From Myxococcales bacterium (GTDB lineage: Bacteria > Myxococcota_A > UBA9160 > SZUA-336), in contig JABSQV010000026.1 in NCBI GenBank assembly GCA_013215565.1, positions 1 to 60,537 of the forward strand: a DNA stretch of 60,537 nt. Reading direction: 5' to 3'. The number at the start of each line of letters is the position of its first letter. Within the stretch, counting starts at the first letter, position 1. Under the pieces are notes generated by a model. It was given only the letters and a program-made list of their open reading frames with translations, ran no database searches and had not been told where the DNA came from. Both the position numbers and the translations under genes were made by a program. Below, piece after piece: positions 21,398-29,053 of this stretch.

Positions 21398-22121
21398 GCA
21401 CGCCGCCCTCCACCGGGAACTCGTGGACGATGACCTCGCCCTCATCCGAGCTCGAGCAGCCCGGCGGCAGGTCGTCCCCCGTGACGTGCGCGTAGATGGC
21501 CACCAGTTGGTCCACGTCGTGCTGGTTGAACTCCAGGGCCTCCGGATTCGCCAGGCAATCGCGCCAGGGCGAGCGCCCGACACAGTCATCCATGGCCGAG
21601 TCATCGACGCCGCGCTGGTGGTCGAGGCCTGCCAGGTGGCCGAGCTCCTGCCACATGACGTGCGCGATCATGTACGCCCGGTAGGGTTCCGGATACCGCT
21701 CGAGCAGCGTCCGGTTCATGGTGACGGTCCCCCGCCGGATGTGTCCGTTGCCATCGGGCGACACGGTGGCGAGGCCCAACCAGGTCGAGCTCGCGTCGCC
21801 GCCGTCCTTGACCGTGATGGTGAACCCGGTCCCCGCCGCGCGCAGCTTGACCGGCGCGTCGTAGGCATTCCACGCCGCGATCGGGACCACGTAGCTCGAC
21901 TGGTTGTCGATGACCGGGGACAGTGCGTCGTGTGCCAGGTGGTAGTTCTCCCAGACGTGCTGGCCCATCGAGCAGGTCGGCGGGGTGGTTGGGTGCGGGG
22001 GCGGCAAGCAGGACAGCCCGATCGCTGTCACCATTAGGGCCATGGCGGTCCAGCCGAGCCGATCCTCGAGAGCCTGGCGGGCTCTGAGCCGCGCCATGCG
22101 TTCAGCCTGCGTCTCGGTCAT
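21387..22121 (-). CDS. Metzincin-like protease fold with altered zinc motif
   Basis: This encodes 244 residues from ATG 22121. The membrane or signal-like segment at about residues 25 to 40 (WTAMALMVTAIGLSC) suggests export or anchoring. The active-site helix reads YMIAHVMWQELGHLAGLDHQ. Metzincins have HExxHxxGxxH; here the first histidine is glutamine (QELGHLAGLDH), while the glutamate and the other two ligands remain. A later methionine (DDSAMDDC) could form the Met-turn. The enzyme may be inactive or use altered metal chemistry. Confidence 0.65.
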   Translation of the reverse strand: MTETQAERMARLRARQALEDRLGWTAMALMVTAIGLSCLPPPHPTTPPTCSMGQHVWENYHLAHDALSPVIDNQSSYVVPIAAWNAYDAPVKLRAAGTGFTITVKDGGDASSTWLGLATVSPDGNGHIRRGTVTMNRTLLERYPEPYRAYMIAHVMWQELGHLAGLDHQRGVDDSAMDDCVGRSPWRDCLANPEALEFNQHDVDQLVAIYAHVTGDDLPPGCSSSDEGEVIVHEFPVEGGVHGH

Positions 22122-22381
22122 TCGGACACCGCCTTGCCCTGGCAGTGGATGACCTGCCAGCCCTCGTCGTTCTCGTCGCCGTACCCGCGCTCCATGACGA
22201 AACAGCCGGCCGTCGTCTTGTCGATCGGCTTGCCCGTCCGCTGGAACACCAGATCCGCCAGGGCCTCGGCCGCCATGGGCGCAGTCGCCTCCAGGGCCGT
22301 CATCGCGATGGGCGCAGCAGCTGCACAGCTGACCAGTGTGACCGAGATCACAGCTACAATAATCTTGCTTATTTTCGACAT
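22118..22381 (-). CDS. Small predicted lipoprotein
   Basis: This encodes 87 residues from ATG 22381 (MSKISKIIVAVISVTLVSCA) with AGGA upstream. An earlier in-frame ATG lacks a site. The signal sequence ends in LVSC, an acceptable lipobox, so the product is probably a lipoprotein. The mature part has two cysteines (AGCFVMERGYGDENDEGW, VIHC). It is cotranslated with the metalloprotease-like gene (ATGA), hence a possible envelope partner. Confidence 0.62.
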   Translation of the reverse strand: MSKISKIIVAVISVTLVSCAAAAPIAMTALEATAPMAAEALADLVFQRTGKPIDKTTAGCFVMERGYGDENDEGWQVIHCQGKAVSE

Positions 22382-22403
22382 GCCTGTTCCTTTTTGGCCT
22401 TCT

Positions 22404-22421
22404 GTCACCCCACGGGGTGAC
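22404..22421. promoter_or_regulatory. GTCACCCC-AC-GGGGTGAC palindrome
   Basis: This is an 8-bp perfect inverted repeat with a 2-bp centre, 23 bases upstream of the lipoprotein ATG. It resembles an operator half-site pair more than a terminator (no T-run). It differs from the TAACCC promoter palindromes. Confidence 0.5.
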
Positions 22422-22436
22422 GCGCACTACGTTGAT

Positions 22437-22535
22437 ATGCCCTACAGTAACCGGGTGGAAAAGCTCCAGGTGACTGTACTTTTGTTCGGTGCCGCCGCGG
22501 TCGGTTGGTTCGTCGCCGGGCTCTGGTTGCTATGA
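22437..22535 (+). CDS. Possible tiny membrane protein on plus strand
   Basis: This encodes 32 residues (MPYSNRVEKLQVTVLLFGAA...LWLL) with one predicted membrane segment covering nearly all of the C-terminal 20 residues. It runs against the surrounding operon in the only gap long enough to hold it. There is no clear ribosome-binding site, so support is weak. Confidence 0.3.
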   Translation: MPYSNRVEKLQVTVLLFGAAAVGWFVAGLWLL

Positions 22536-23207
22536 CCATGACCACCACTCTTCCGTCTGCGTGGAGGCCTCGCCCTGGCGCCGAGCTCGGTGGCGACGCT
22601 CGATGTCGAGGACGACGAAATCCGACTTGGCACCCGTGGGAACGCGACCGTCGGTCGGGACGCTGAACTGCGGACGCTCGACCAGGTTCGCGCGTCGGCG
22701 GATATCCGCATGCCGCCAGAACTTGTTCCATCGCCCCTGGCCGTGGACAAGCACCGAGCGCACCAGGGCGATGACCGACGGCGCGTGGTCCATGGCGTGA
22801 TCCAGGTGGTCGATGTCTTGGTCGTCCTCGTAGGGCGGATTCATCAGGAACAGGTCGAAGCGTCCGGGGTCCAGGTCCTCGGTGAAGTCGCGGGCCCGGA
22901 CCTCGAGCGTCGGCTCCGAGCTCGAGGGCGGGCGGAGTGGCAGAGCGATCAGCTCGAGCCGCCTGACGTTGAGAGGGTCCACGTCGTAGGCCACGATGTC
23001 CTTGGGGGCGCTGCGTCCGTACATGGGCAGCACCAGGCTCCCGCGTCCGGCGCTCGGCTCACACACCCGCTCGTGCGGCAGGCCAGGGCGTCGTGACCAC
23101 TCCCACATGCGCTCGGCTACATGGGCCGGCGTATAAAATTGGGATAAATCTAGGCGTCGCTGCTGATCCTCACCCAACAACCACTGCTGCTGCGCTACTC
23201 GATCCAT
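22530..23207 (-). CDS. N6-adenine DNA methyltransferase (Eco57I/HsdM-like)
   Basis: This encodes 225 residues. The motifs in order are LSQFYTPAHVAERMWEWS, the SAM-binding VCEPSAGRGSLVLPMYG, acidic VAYDVDPLNV, and the catalytic FLMNPPYEDD (NPPY). The C-terminal half has KSDFVVLDIERRHR. No target-recognition domain is evident, and with only 225 residues it is close to a minimal catalytic domain. No restriction partner is nearby, so self-protection of phage DNA is the likely role. It overlaps the HNH-like gene upstream by 13 bases. Confidence 0.85.
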   Translation of the reverse strand: MDRVAQQQWLLGEDQQRRLDLSQFYTPAHVAERMWEWSRRPGLPHERVCEPSAGRGSLVLPMYGRSAPKDIVAYDVDPLNVRRLELIALPLRPPSSSEPTLEVRARDFTEDLDPGRFDLFLMNPPYEDDQDIDHLDHAMDHAPSVIALVRSVLVHGQGRWNKFWRHADIRRRANLVERPQFSVPTDGRVPTGAKSDFVVLDIERRHRARRQGEASTQTEEWWSWS

Positions 23208-23656
23208 GTCTTGCCCTTCACCACGTCGCGCACGTTTGAAAACGTCACACCGAAACGCGCTGCGATCGTTCGGTACCCGCCCTCACCCGATGCATGCTGG
23301 CGCCGTATTTCCCGCGCCGCCTGCATGGTCAGTTTGGTCGACCGGCGGTTGCGTGCCTGCGTGACCGGAGTAGCCCAGCGACAGTTGGATGGCTCGTAGT
23401 GACCCTGGCCGTCAATGCGGTCCAGCGTTTTGCCCTCCGGCCTCTCACCCAGGTCGGCAAGGAAAAACGTAAACGATCCCAGCCATCGATCGCACACGGC
23501 GATGCCACGGGCACCGTAATAGGACCAGCGCACACTGTTCTCGTTTGTGCAGCGATCCAGCATCGACGCATAGCTTCGGTAAGTAGGGCTCGGTCCCGAG
23601 TCCGGGCAATGCCCATGGAACTCGCGGCGTCGCTGCTGTTGCGGCTGGTCGGTCAT
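23195..23656 (-). CDS. HNH/AP2-type endonuclease
   Basis: This encodes 153 residues. It shows PTYRSYASMLDRCTNENS, YYGARGIAVCDRWLGSFTFF, LADLGERPEGKTLDRIDGQG and HYEPSNCRWATPVTQARN, a well-known phage HNH-type pattern ('YRSWxxMxxRCxNPxxxxYxxYGGRGIxVC...LDRIDnxgxYxPxNCRWat'). The C-terminal HTH (YRTIAARFGVTFSNVRDVVK) probably gives specificity. It immediately precedes, and overlaps, a methyltransferase gene. Confidence 0.85.
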   Translation of the reverse strand: MTDQPQQQRRREFHGHCPDSGPSPTYRSYASMLDRCTNENSVRWSYYGARGIAVCDRWLGSFTFFLADLGERPEGKTLDRIDGQGHYEPSNCRWATPVTQARNRRSTKLTMQAAREIRRQHASGEGGYRTIAARFGVTFSNVRDVVKGKTWIE

Positions 23657-24018
23657 CGGCTGCCCCGTTCGTCAGGGGGGTCCTCGCCAGTTATTGACCG
23701 CCAGATGGCGGCTGCCTTCTCCCGTGCTTCAGTGTCCGCCAGGGCCTCCTGGCCGTCTTCGCTTTCCATCCATTCATCGGACGCCGCTTTGTCCTGATCA
23801 TAGCGCCCCGACATTGCGCGCTTGGCCAGTTCGGTCATTCGCGCCCGTGTCAGATGTTCAACGAGCAGCAGCTTAGGCGCCGCGTGCTTCGCCTTGTAAT
23901 CGTGGTACCTGCCCTTCAGAGCGCGCGTGATAATTTCGTCGCGATCGTAGCTGCGCGGAAGCGCCTGCAAGTCGGTCACCAGCTTCTCGGTCCCAGCATC
24001 GAGTTCCCCGTTTGTCAT
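23653..24018 (-). CDS. Helical hypothetical protein
   Basis: This encodes 121 residues, almost entirely helical and charged (DRDEIITRALKGRYHDYKAK, YDQDKAASDEWMESEDGQEA), with an arginine/aspartate-rich end. It overlaps the HNH gene downstream as ATGA. No family is recognised. Confidence 0.6.
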   Translation of the reverse strand: MTNGELDAGTEKLVTDLQALPRSYDRDEIITRALKGRYHDYKAKHAAPKLLLVEHLTRARMTELAKRAMSGRYDQDKAASDEWMESEDGQEALADTEAREKAAAIWRSITGEDPPDERGSR

Positions 24019-24046
24019 TCGAACAGCCTCCCCTGGTTGGGTTCGC

Positions 24047-24241
24047 TCAATGGAGCCCGCCCCCCCTCAGCTTCGCGGCCCTCAGCTTCTCGGTCATCAT
24101 AGTCCGCAGCTGCTTCACGACACGCTGTTCTTCGAACGTCGGTTCGCCCGTGCCCTTGTACTCGCGCTCATAGCCGTTGAGGCCGAACGTCCGGTCCTCG
24201 TCGTCCTGGGTCCAACCCTCGATGCGGTTCGGGATCGTCAC
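24047..24241 (-). CDS. Small hypothetical protein
   Basis: This encodes 64 residues from GTG 24241, which overlaps the upstream stop codon (GTGA). The sequence TIPNRIEGWTQDDEDRTFGL and FEEQRVVKQLRTMMTEKLRA is polar with one C-terminal helix. The 28-base gap to the next gene holds nothing obvious. Function is unknown. Confidence 0.55.
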   Translation of the reverse strand: MTIPNRIEGWTQDDEDRTFGLNGYEREYKGTGEPTFEEQRVVKQLRTMMTEKLRAAKLRGGGLH

Positions 24242-24636
24242 TGCAACGTCCCGCCCTCTTCGTTCTGCGGGAGGCCCACGTCAGGCAGTGGCGTCTCGCC
24301 GGCCTGCTCCAGCAGCTCGAGGATGAACGGCAGGACAGCGTGGACCAGCATCAACATTCTCGAGTAGCGCCGCGCGTGCTCGCCGTTGCCGGTGAGGCAG
24401 ACGTGTGGTCCGCCTTTCAGCTTGACGCCGTGGATGGAAATGCTGTCGCCGCTGCCGATGGACGCGTACATGAACGCCAGCATGTTCTCGGCAGCCTCCG
24501 CGCCGTCTTCGGTGTCCACGAACTCGTCGTGGCACCAGACCCACTGGCCGGGTGGAGCTCCATCCATCAGGAACTTCAGCTCCGCGATCACATCGCCGAT
24601 CGTGACGGTTGCAGCGTCGTCTTTTCCCTCGGTCAT
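24238..24636 (-). CDS. Hypothetical protein
   Basis: This encodes 132 residues from ATG 24636 (MTEGKDDAATVTIGDVIAEL), overlapping the preceding stop codon as ATGA. The longer frame upstream is rejected. It has a mixed alpha/beta look with SIGSGDSISIHGVKLKGGPH and a hydrophobic helix MLMLVHAVLPFILELLEQ. No family is recognised. Confidence 0.6.
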   Translation of the reverse strand: MTEGKDDAATVTIGDVIAELKFLMDGAPPGQWVWCHDEFVDTEDGAEAAENMLAFMYASIGSGDSISIHGVKLKGGPHVCLTGNGEHARRYSRMLMLVHAVLPFILELLEQAGETPLPDVGLPQNEEGGTLQ

Positions 24637-24860
24637 TCCGGGTCGATCTCGTCGGCCGCCTGGGTCAGTTCCCAAGCGACGTCAATGCTCTGGCCCTGGT
24701 TGCGCTCGGGCGGGGGGCCGCCCTCGAAAAGCGCCAGCATGCGCTCGGTGTGTGCCTGGTAACTGGCCAACTCATGCAGTTGGGTGCGCAGGCGCCTAAT
24801 CTCGCCCGCAGCATCCCGCATCAGCCTGACGGTGTTTGCTTTTTTGTCTGCCGCATTCAT
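24633..24860 (-). CDS. Small coiled-coil protein
   Basis: This encodes 75 residues with a predicted coiled coil (VRLMRDAAGEIRRLRTQLHE then LASYQAHTERMLALF) followed by a proline/acidic tail. Similar small 'LRxqLxxL...hxxmLxLF' proteins occur next to HNH and nuclease genes in many phages. Function is unknown. Confidence 0.6.
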   Translation of the reverse strand: MNAADKKANTVRLMRDAAGEIRRLRTQLHELASYQAHTERMLALFEGGPPPERNQGQSIDVAWELTQAADEIDPE

Positions 24861-24863
24861 GTC

Positions 24864-25433
24864 TCACCTCGGTTCCCAGAAAAACTGTGTTCGCAGCTGT
24901 GTCTTGGTTCGGCCGCAGTCGACCTCTCGCCACTTCGCCGGGTTCATTCGTGCCTTATCCATGAGCCCGCCCGTGTGGATGGGCTTGCCCTTGCCGCGCT
25001 TCTTGCGACCGGCGCACGGGTCCTTGACCTGGCCGTCGAGGTACGCGCCGGCCCTGTCGTAGATCCGCTGCCACCAGGGTGCGTGCTTCTCCCACGATGA
25101 CTTGGCGTCGGGCCATCCGTTGGGCTTCTCGCCTGGGCGCAGCGTGCGGACCCACACTCGCCGGCCCTCGTGCTTGCCGCGGAAGATCGCGCAGTACTTC
25201 AGCACCATCTGCCTCAGTGTGTACGCCGGCCTCCACCGCTGCACCATCGCCGCGCGCCGTTGCATGGTGTGCCACAGCGCCGCCTCGCAGTCCGGCAGCA
25301 GCCATCCACACTCGCCGACCGCCGCGCGTGCCAGGGTGAGCTGCGTGGCGTCTCTGTCCGCGTGAGCGATTGCGACGTTCAACCACAGCACTCCTACCGC
25401 AAGCCACATCAAGATAATTACTGTCCGGGCCAT
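24864..25433 (-). CDS. Exported protein, possible cell-wall hydrolase
   Basis: This encodes 189 residues. The N-terminal signal peptide (MARTVIILMWLAVGVLWLNV, AIAHA/D cleavage) predicts export. The mature protein has LARAAVGECGWLLPDCEAAL then WHTMQRRAAM, which recalls the 'ARxixgEA...N' helix of SleB-type wall hydrolases. It has four cysteines and a C-terminal HTGGLMD. The hydrolase idea is a weak inference. A terminator-like hairpin lies just upstream, so it may be separately regulated. Confidence 0.55.
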   Translation of the reverse strand: MARTVIILMWLAVGVLWLNVAIAHADRDATQLTLARAAVGECGWLLPDCEAALWHTMQRRAAMVQRWRPAYTLRQMVLKYCAIFRGKHEGRRVWVRTLRPGEKPNGWPDAKSSWEKHAPWWQRIYDRAGAYLDGQVKDPCAGRKKRGKGKPIHTGGLMDKARMNPAKWREVDCGRTKTQLRTQFFWEPR

Positions 25434-25445
25434 GCTGTCCTCTCG

Positions 25446-25490
25446 GGAAAAAGAATGCCCCCACCGTCGCCGGGCATGGTCCCGGTGGGG
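25446..25490 (-). terminator. Hairpin upstream of exported-protein gene
   Basis: CCCCACCG (minus strand, 25490-25483) pairs with CGGTGGGG (25466-25459). On the minus strand GCATTC and five Ts follow. It lies between the HNH-like gene and the exported-protein gene, acting as a terminator or attenuator. The interval 25491-25628 holds no ORF that I can support. Confidence 0.6.
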
Positions 25491-25628
25491 ACACCGCGAT
25501 TTCGCTCGCAGTGGGCGCAGTCAGCCGACCTTTTCGCAGAACGGCATGGACACCCACCGCTGCCGATGGGTTTGGAGGGTCACGAAAAACCACTGTCCAA
25601 CGTGGCGACGCAAGCAACGTCCCGCAAG

Positions 25629-26000
25629 TCATAGGGGCTCCAGGGCGGAGCAGTAGTCCAGCCAGTTCTCGCCGGCAGCTGCGCGACACTCGAGCACCAG
25701 CTCCGGGGGGCAGTCCTTGTGATGCCGCGACCCCTGGTGGGTCGGGTTGTGGCACTTCGACGACAGCCACACCAGCGTGCGGTCGTCCTTGTGGGCGCCG
25801 CGCTTCTCGTGGTGACGTTCCTCGCCTGGCCGTCCACATCCACACTGGCACCGCTCGCCCGCGAAGCGCTTCTTGAACCAGGCGACGTATGCAGGCTGCT
25901 TCCGGGACCAGGGGCAAAACTCGTTGACGCGCTCGGGCGGGCCGACATCCTCGTGGTCGACGCCGCCGCGTGGCAGTACCTTCGATGGGCGCTGATACAC
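25629..26000 (-). CDS. HNH-like zinc-binding nuclease
   Basis: I choose GTG 26000, which shares a base with the LexA-like stop codon (TAGTG) and has GGAGG eight bases upstream. The core is RCQCGCGRPGEERHHEKRGA then HKDDRTLVWLSSKCHNPTHQ and GSRHHKDC, with conserved histidines and cysteines as in small phage HNH or recombination nucleases. A tryptophan-rich segment (CPWSRKQPAYVAWFKKRF) precedes it. It is probably a structure-specific or homing nuclease. Confidence 0.7.
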   Translation of the reverse strand: MYQRPSKVLPRGGVDHEDVGPPERVNEFCPWSRKQPAYVAWFKKRFAGERCQCGCGRPGEERHHEKRGAHKDDRTLVWLSSKCHNPTHQGSRHHKDCPPELVLECRAAAGENWLDYCSALEPL

Positions 26001-26344
26001 TACACGTCCCTCCGCGCCAGGCACTCGGCGATCATAGATTGCATGAGCACGCGGTCCCCCGACAGCAGGACCTCGGCAGCCGCCGCCATGTGCTCGGTGG
26101 TGATGACCGGCGAACCCTCGCGCACCAGGAGCTTGATGCCCCTGCCCGTGCGCGGGGTGATCTCGATGAAGCCCTTCCGCGCCAGCGCGCGCAGATGTTC
26201 GTTGACGCCGTTGGTGCTGCGGATGCCCATGTCCTGGCCGATCTCGCGCATGGTCGGCGGATACCCGTGGGCCCGGATGTAGTCGCGGATGACGAACAGC
26301 ACCTCGCTCTGCCTGTTCGTCAGGTCGCGGTTCCTAGTATTCAT
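26000..26344 (-). CDS. LexA DNA-binding domain protein without protease
   Basis: This encodes 114 residues. Residues 7 to 72 match the LexA winged helix: [60 protein letters not shown]. The S24 protease with its Ala-Gly cleavage site and Ser/Lys dyad is absent; a 40-residue helical tail replaces it. It could occupy host SOS boxes without being cleaved by RecA-induced autoproteolysis. It overlaps dnaB by 11 bases. Confidence 0.85.
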   Translation of the reverse strand: MNTRNRDLTNRQSEVLFVIRDYIRAHGYPPTMREIGQDMGIRSTNGVNEHLRALARKGFIEITPRTGRGIKLLVREGSPVITTEHMAAAAEVLLSGDRVLMQSMIAECLARRDV

Positions 26345-27719
26345 GGTAGTCCCCCGCGTCGTGGTGCTCGTCCAAGTCGTGGAAGAGCGTCAGGTGGGGG
26401 ACCCATGCAGCCTTGACCATGCCGACGCCGCCCTCGCGGTTCTTCGCTACGATGACCTCGGCGATTCCGCGGTTGTCGACCATGCCGGTGTCGGGCTTGT
26501 AGGGGTTGTAGACTTCGTCGCGGTAGATGAAGAGGATCGTGTCGGCGTCCTGCTCGATGGCTCCGCTCTCGCGCAAGTCGCTGAGCATCGGCCGCTTGTT
26601 GGGTCGCTGCTCGACTCCGCGGTTGAGCTGCGCCAGGGCGACGACGGGGCACCGCAGTTCTTTGGCGAGGCCCTTGAGCTCGCGACTGACCTCGGCGACC
26701 TCCTCCTCCCTGCTGCGGTTCTTGGCCGCCGCGCGACACAACTGGATGTAGTCGACCACGATCAGCCGCAGGCCCTTGCGTCCGGCCGCCTTGCTTTCGC
26801 GGTGCAGCCGCCGCGACTCGCTGATCAGCTCGCGGATCGTTGTGTTGGGTTTGTCCCAGAAGTGGATCGGGAGCTCCGACAGCTTCCCGGCCGCGCCTGC
26901 CAGCCGTGGCCACTCGTCGCGACTGATGTCTCCGCTCCGGAGCTTGTGGCTGTCGACCTGCGACTCCTGCGCGATGTGCCGCCGCCCCCATTGCTCGTCG
27001 GTCATTTCGAGGCTGAAGAATACGCCGTCGTCCCCCGTCTCGGCCGTGGCGTTGACCAGCGACAACGCAAAGGCGCTCTTCCCCATGCCCGGACGACCTG
27101 CGACGATCACCAGGTGGCCGTCCCCCATGCCGCACAGGTGGCGGTCGAGTTGCGTGATGCCGGTCGGCTGCCCTGCGATGTGGTCGCTGTTGGCCGCGCG
27201 CCGATCGGCCTGCGCGCTGATCTGCTCGAAGGTGTTCACGATCACCTGGCGGTATCCCAGCGACCGCGCCGCGCCGCGCCGCTCAGGCGACGAGGCCAGC
27301 CGTCGTTCGATCTCGTCGAGGGTGCCGTCGATGTCCTCGGCCGAGTAGCAGTCCGCCGCGATCTGGTGCGCCTGGTGGATGTGAGCTCGGAGGGTCGCGA
27401 GCTTCTGGATGCGGGCCGCGTGCTTGGCCGCCAGGGCGACGACCGGGATCGTGTCGGTCAGCTTGAGCAGGTAGTCGTCGCCGCCGACGCCCTCGAGCTT
27501 GCTGCCGAGCTGCCCGCGGATACCGATCGTGTCGGTCGCGTGGCCCTGACTCTCGCACGCGACCATTGCCAGGTAGATCTTGCTGTGCGCGTCGCTGTAG
27601 AAGTCGGCCGGGTCGAGCAGCTCCGCGAGCTCGAGGAAGCAGTCGCGGTCGATCATGGCCGCGCCGAGGACAGCGCGCTCCGCCTCCATGTCGTTTGGTG
27701 GGACCCGGCCGCCGTTCAT
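26334..27719 (-). CDS. dnaB: Replicative DNA helicase DnaB
   Basis: This encodes 461 residues from ATG 27719 ([20 protein letters not shown]), overlapping the loader stop codon as ATGA. It has an N-terminal DnaB collar domain, then a RecA-like domain: Walker [35 protein letters not shown], Walker [12 protein letters not shown], and [20 protein letters not shown] with [20 protein letters not shown]. The length is normal for bacterial and phage DnaB. The loader gene directly upstream supports theta-type replication with the host polymerase. Confidence 0.94.
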   Translation of the reverse strand: MNGGRVPPNDMEAERAVLGAAMIDRDCFLELAELLDPADFYSDAHSKIYLAMVACESQGHATDTIGIRGQLGSKLEGVGGDDYLLKLTDTIPVVALAAKHAARIQKLATLRAHIHQAHQIAADCYSAEDIDGTLDEIERRLASSPERRGAARSLGYRQVIVNTFEQISAQADRRAANSDHIAGQPTGITQLDRHLCGMGDGHLVIVAGRPGMGKSAFALSLVNATAETGDDGVFFSLEMTDEQWGRRHIAQESQVDSHKLRSGDISRDEWPRLAGAAGKLSELPIHFWDKPNTTIRELISESRRLHRESKAAGRKGLRLIVVDYIQLCRAAAKNRSREEEVAEVSRELKGLAKELRCPVVALAQLNRGVEQRPNKRPMLSDLRESGAIEQDADTILFIYRDEVYNPYKPDTGMVDNRGIAEVIVAKNREGGVGMVKAAWVPHLTLFHDLDEHHDAGDYHEY

Positions 27720-28651
27720 CGCGGGAGCTCCTTGTACGCGTCGCCGGACATCCGCGGGTCCTGGGGCCGCTCGCCGGACTGAGCTCGAGCCGCTCGAGCA
27801 GCTGCGAACGCCGCCGGGTCGCGCCACTCTTCCACGTTGCGCGCCCAGCCTTTCAGCAGCGCCTTGGGTGTCGCGACGCCTACGTTGTCCGACGCCCAGC
27901 CACCTGGACGCCACCACCACTGGAGAAAAGCCGGCCACTCCTCGCCGAGCTCCGAGCAGTTGGCCGCGATGATCTGGAATTCTTCGCGGTGCGCCACCAG
28001 CGGGAACAGCATGCCGACCGCCAGATGGCCCCGTCGCTGGTGGCAGCCGGTCGCTCCTGCCGCGAACACCTGCCGGACGCTCTCCTCGGTGCGGGTCGGC
28101 CTACGGGGCTTAGACGGGCTGCTAGGGGCCTTGTTGGCGACAGGCTCGGGGTGCGCTATTTTCCCGTCGTCGCCCCTACGGTCGGCAACGACGACCGTTC
28201 TATTCTCTGTATCTAGATCTGCTTCTAGGGGTGACGTCGCGTGACTCGCGTTACTGTCACGCTCGTCACGCACAGCGTCACGCTCACGCTTCTTGGCCTG
28301 GCGGAGACGCGCCAGCTCAACCTTCTTGCCCCGAAACTCGCGGTAAGTCTCGTAGTTCACGCACTGCCAGCCGACGTCAGGCCGACCGCGCTTGAGGACC
28401 CGCCGCCCCTCGTGAGCCTCCGAACGGCTGTCCGGGTCCGGCTCCATGAGCTTCTCGAGGGCGGGCTCCAGGTATTCGACGGTCAAGTTGAGCTTCCGCG
28501 CCAGGGCACGTATCCCCGGGACGTCGATGACGCCCCCCTGGTCGGCGACCGCCAGCATGCTGAGGAACACCAGCCGTACCTCGGGGGCCTCCAGCCATAG
28601 CGTCGAGTCCAGCAGCCTGTCCCCGTACAACTTTACGAATCCGTCGCCCAT
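27716..28651 (-). CDS. Replication initiator/helicase loader-like protein
   Basis: This encodes 311 residues. The N-terminal 110 residues form a winged helix of replisome-organiser type (FVKLYGDRLLDSTLWLEAPE, VRLVFLSMLAVADQGGVIDV, PGIRALARKLNLTVEYLEPA, then WQCVNYETYREFR). A basic coiled stretch (KKVELARLRQAKKRERDAVR) and an unstructured linker lead to a C-terminal helical domain (WPAFLQWWWRPGGWASDNVG). It is the first gene of the leftward operon and precedes dnaB, so it should bind the phage origin and load helicase. An origin could lie within or near this gene. Confidence 0.8.
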   Translation of the reverse strand: MGDGFVKLYGDRLLDSTLWLEAPEVRLVFLSMLAVADQGGVIDVPGIRALARKLNLTVEYLEPALEKLMEPDPDSRSEAHEGRRVLKRGRPDVGWQCVNYETYREFRGKKVELARLRQAKKRERDAVRDERDSNASHATSPLEADLDTENRTVVVADRRGDDGKIAHPEPVANKAPSSPSKPRRPTRTEESVRQVFAAGATGCHQRRGHLAVGMLFPLVAHREEFQIIAANCSELGEEWPAFLQWWWRPGGWASDNVGVATPKALLKGWARNVEEWRDPAAFAAARAARAQSGERPQDPRMSGDAYKELPR

Positions 28652-28659
28652 TCAAACCC

Positions 28660-28712
28660 CTCGTCCGTGATGTGTCACGCGGATGTAACGCATGCCCGTG
28701 ACGAGGCGTCAA
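28660..28712 (-). promoter_or_regulatory. Leftward early promoter with operator repeats
   Basis: The -35 is TTGACG (28712-28707), the spacer is 18 bp, and the -10 is TTACAT (28688-28683). The transcript would start about 25 bases before the loader ATG (GAGGGG upstream). GTCACG and CGTGAC arms flank the -10 region, and a related GTAACG lies between them. This is a likely operator for the adjacent Cro-like protein. Confidence 0.62.
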
Positions 28713-28745
28713 GAGAATTTGCGCTCGGCGGGGCCCGGAACGCCG

Positions 28746-28934
28746 TCACAGCCCCAGCAGCCCGGCCACCGTGACCTCGCCACCGGTCGCCTCGGACAGC
28801 TTCTCCGCGACCCGCCTGGACTTCGCCCCGTCCTTGGCCGCGGTCACGATTGTGTTGATTGCGAGCCGGCTCCGGTGGTGGAGCTCGGTCACCGCGCCTT
28901 TCCCGTAGCGCCTGATCCATTCGTCCAATGTCAT
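28746..28934 (-). CDS. Cro/YdaS-like repressor
   Basis: This encodes 62 residues from ATG 28934 (MTLDEWIRRYGKGAVTELHH). A longer frame to 29015 would read through the divergent control region. The sequence has the small Cro pattern: WIRRYGKGAVTELHHRSRLA, INTIVTAAKDGAKSRRVAEK, LSEATGGEVTVAGLLGL. It is separated from the loader gene by the operator-bearing promoter. It probably switches early transcription. I see no CI-type repressor or integrase to go with it. Confidence 0.78.
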   Translation of the reverse strand: MTLDEWIRRYGKGAVTELHHRSRLAINTIVTAAKDGAKSRRVAEKLSEATGGEVTVAGLLGL

Positions 28935-29053
28935 GGCCGCAACCTGCCACAGTCGGCAGCGCGCTGCTATCAATTTGTTGGGCTTATCTTTTTTTACCCA
29001 TTCGGTTGACGGCACGGGTTTGCTGTGCGATGTTGGACGGACTGGAGGCCATG

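Noticed and set aside
22441..22460. CAGTAACCGGG as a tenth palindromic promoter
   Set aside because: Only one half-site is present, there is no matching -35 at 17 bp and no gene start follows.
26289..27782. Long plus-strand ORF opposite dnaB and the LexA-like gene
   Set aside because: It is antisense to an unmistakable DnaB, and its composition is that of an antisense shadow.
28975..28995. TATCTT at the divergent region as a promoter of the leaderless family
   Set aside because: No TTGAC-type -35 lies 17 bp upstream, the palindrome is missing and no ATG follows at six bases.
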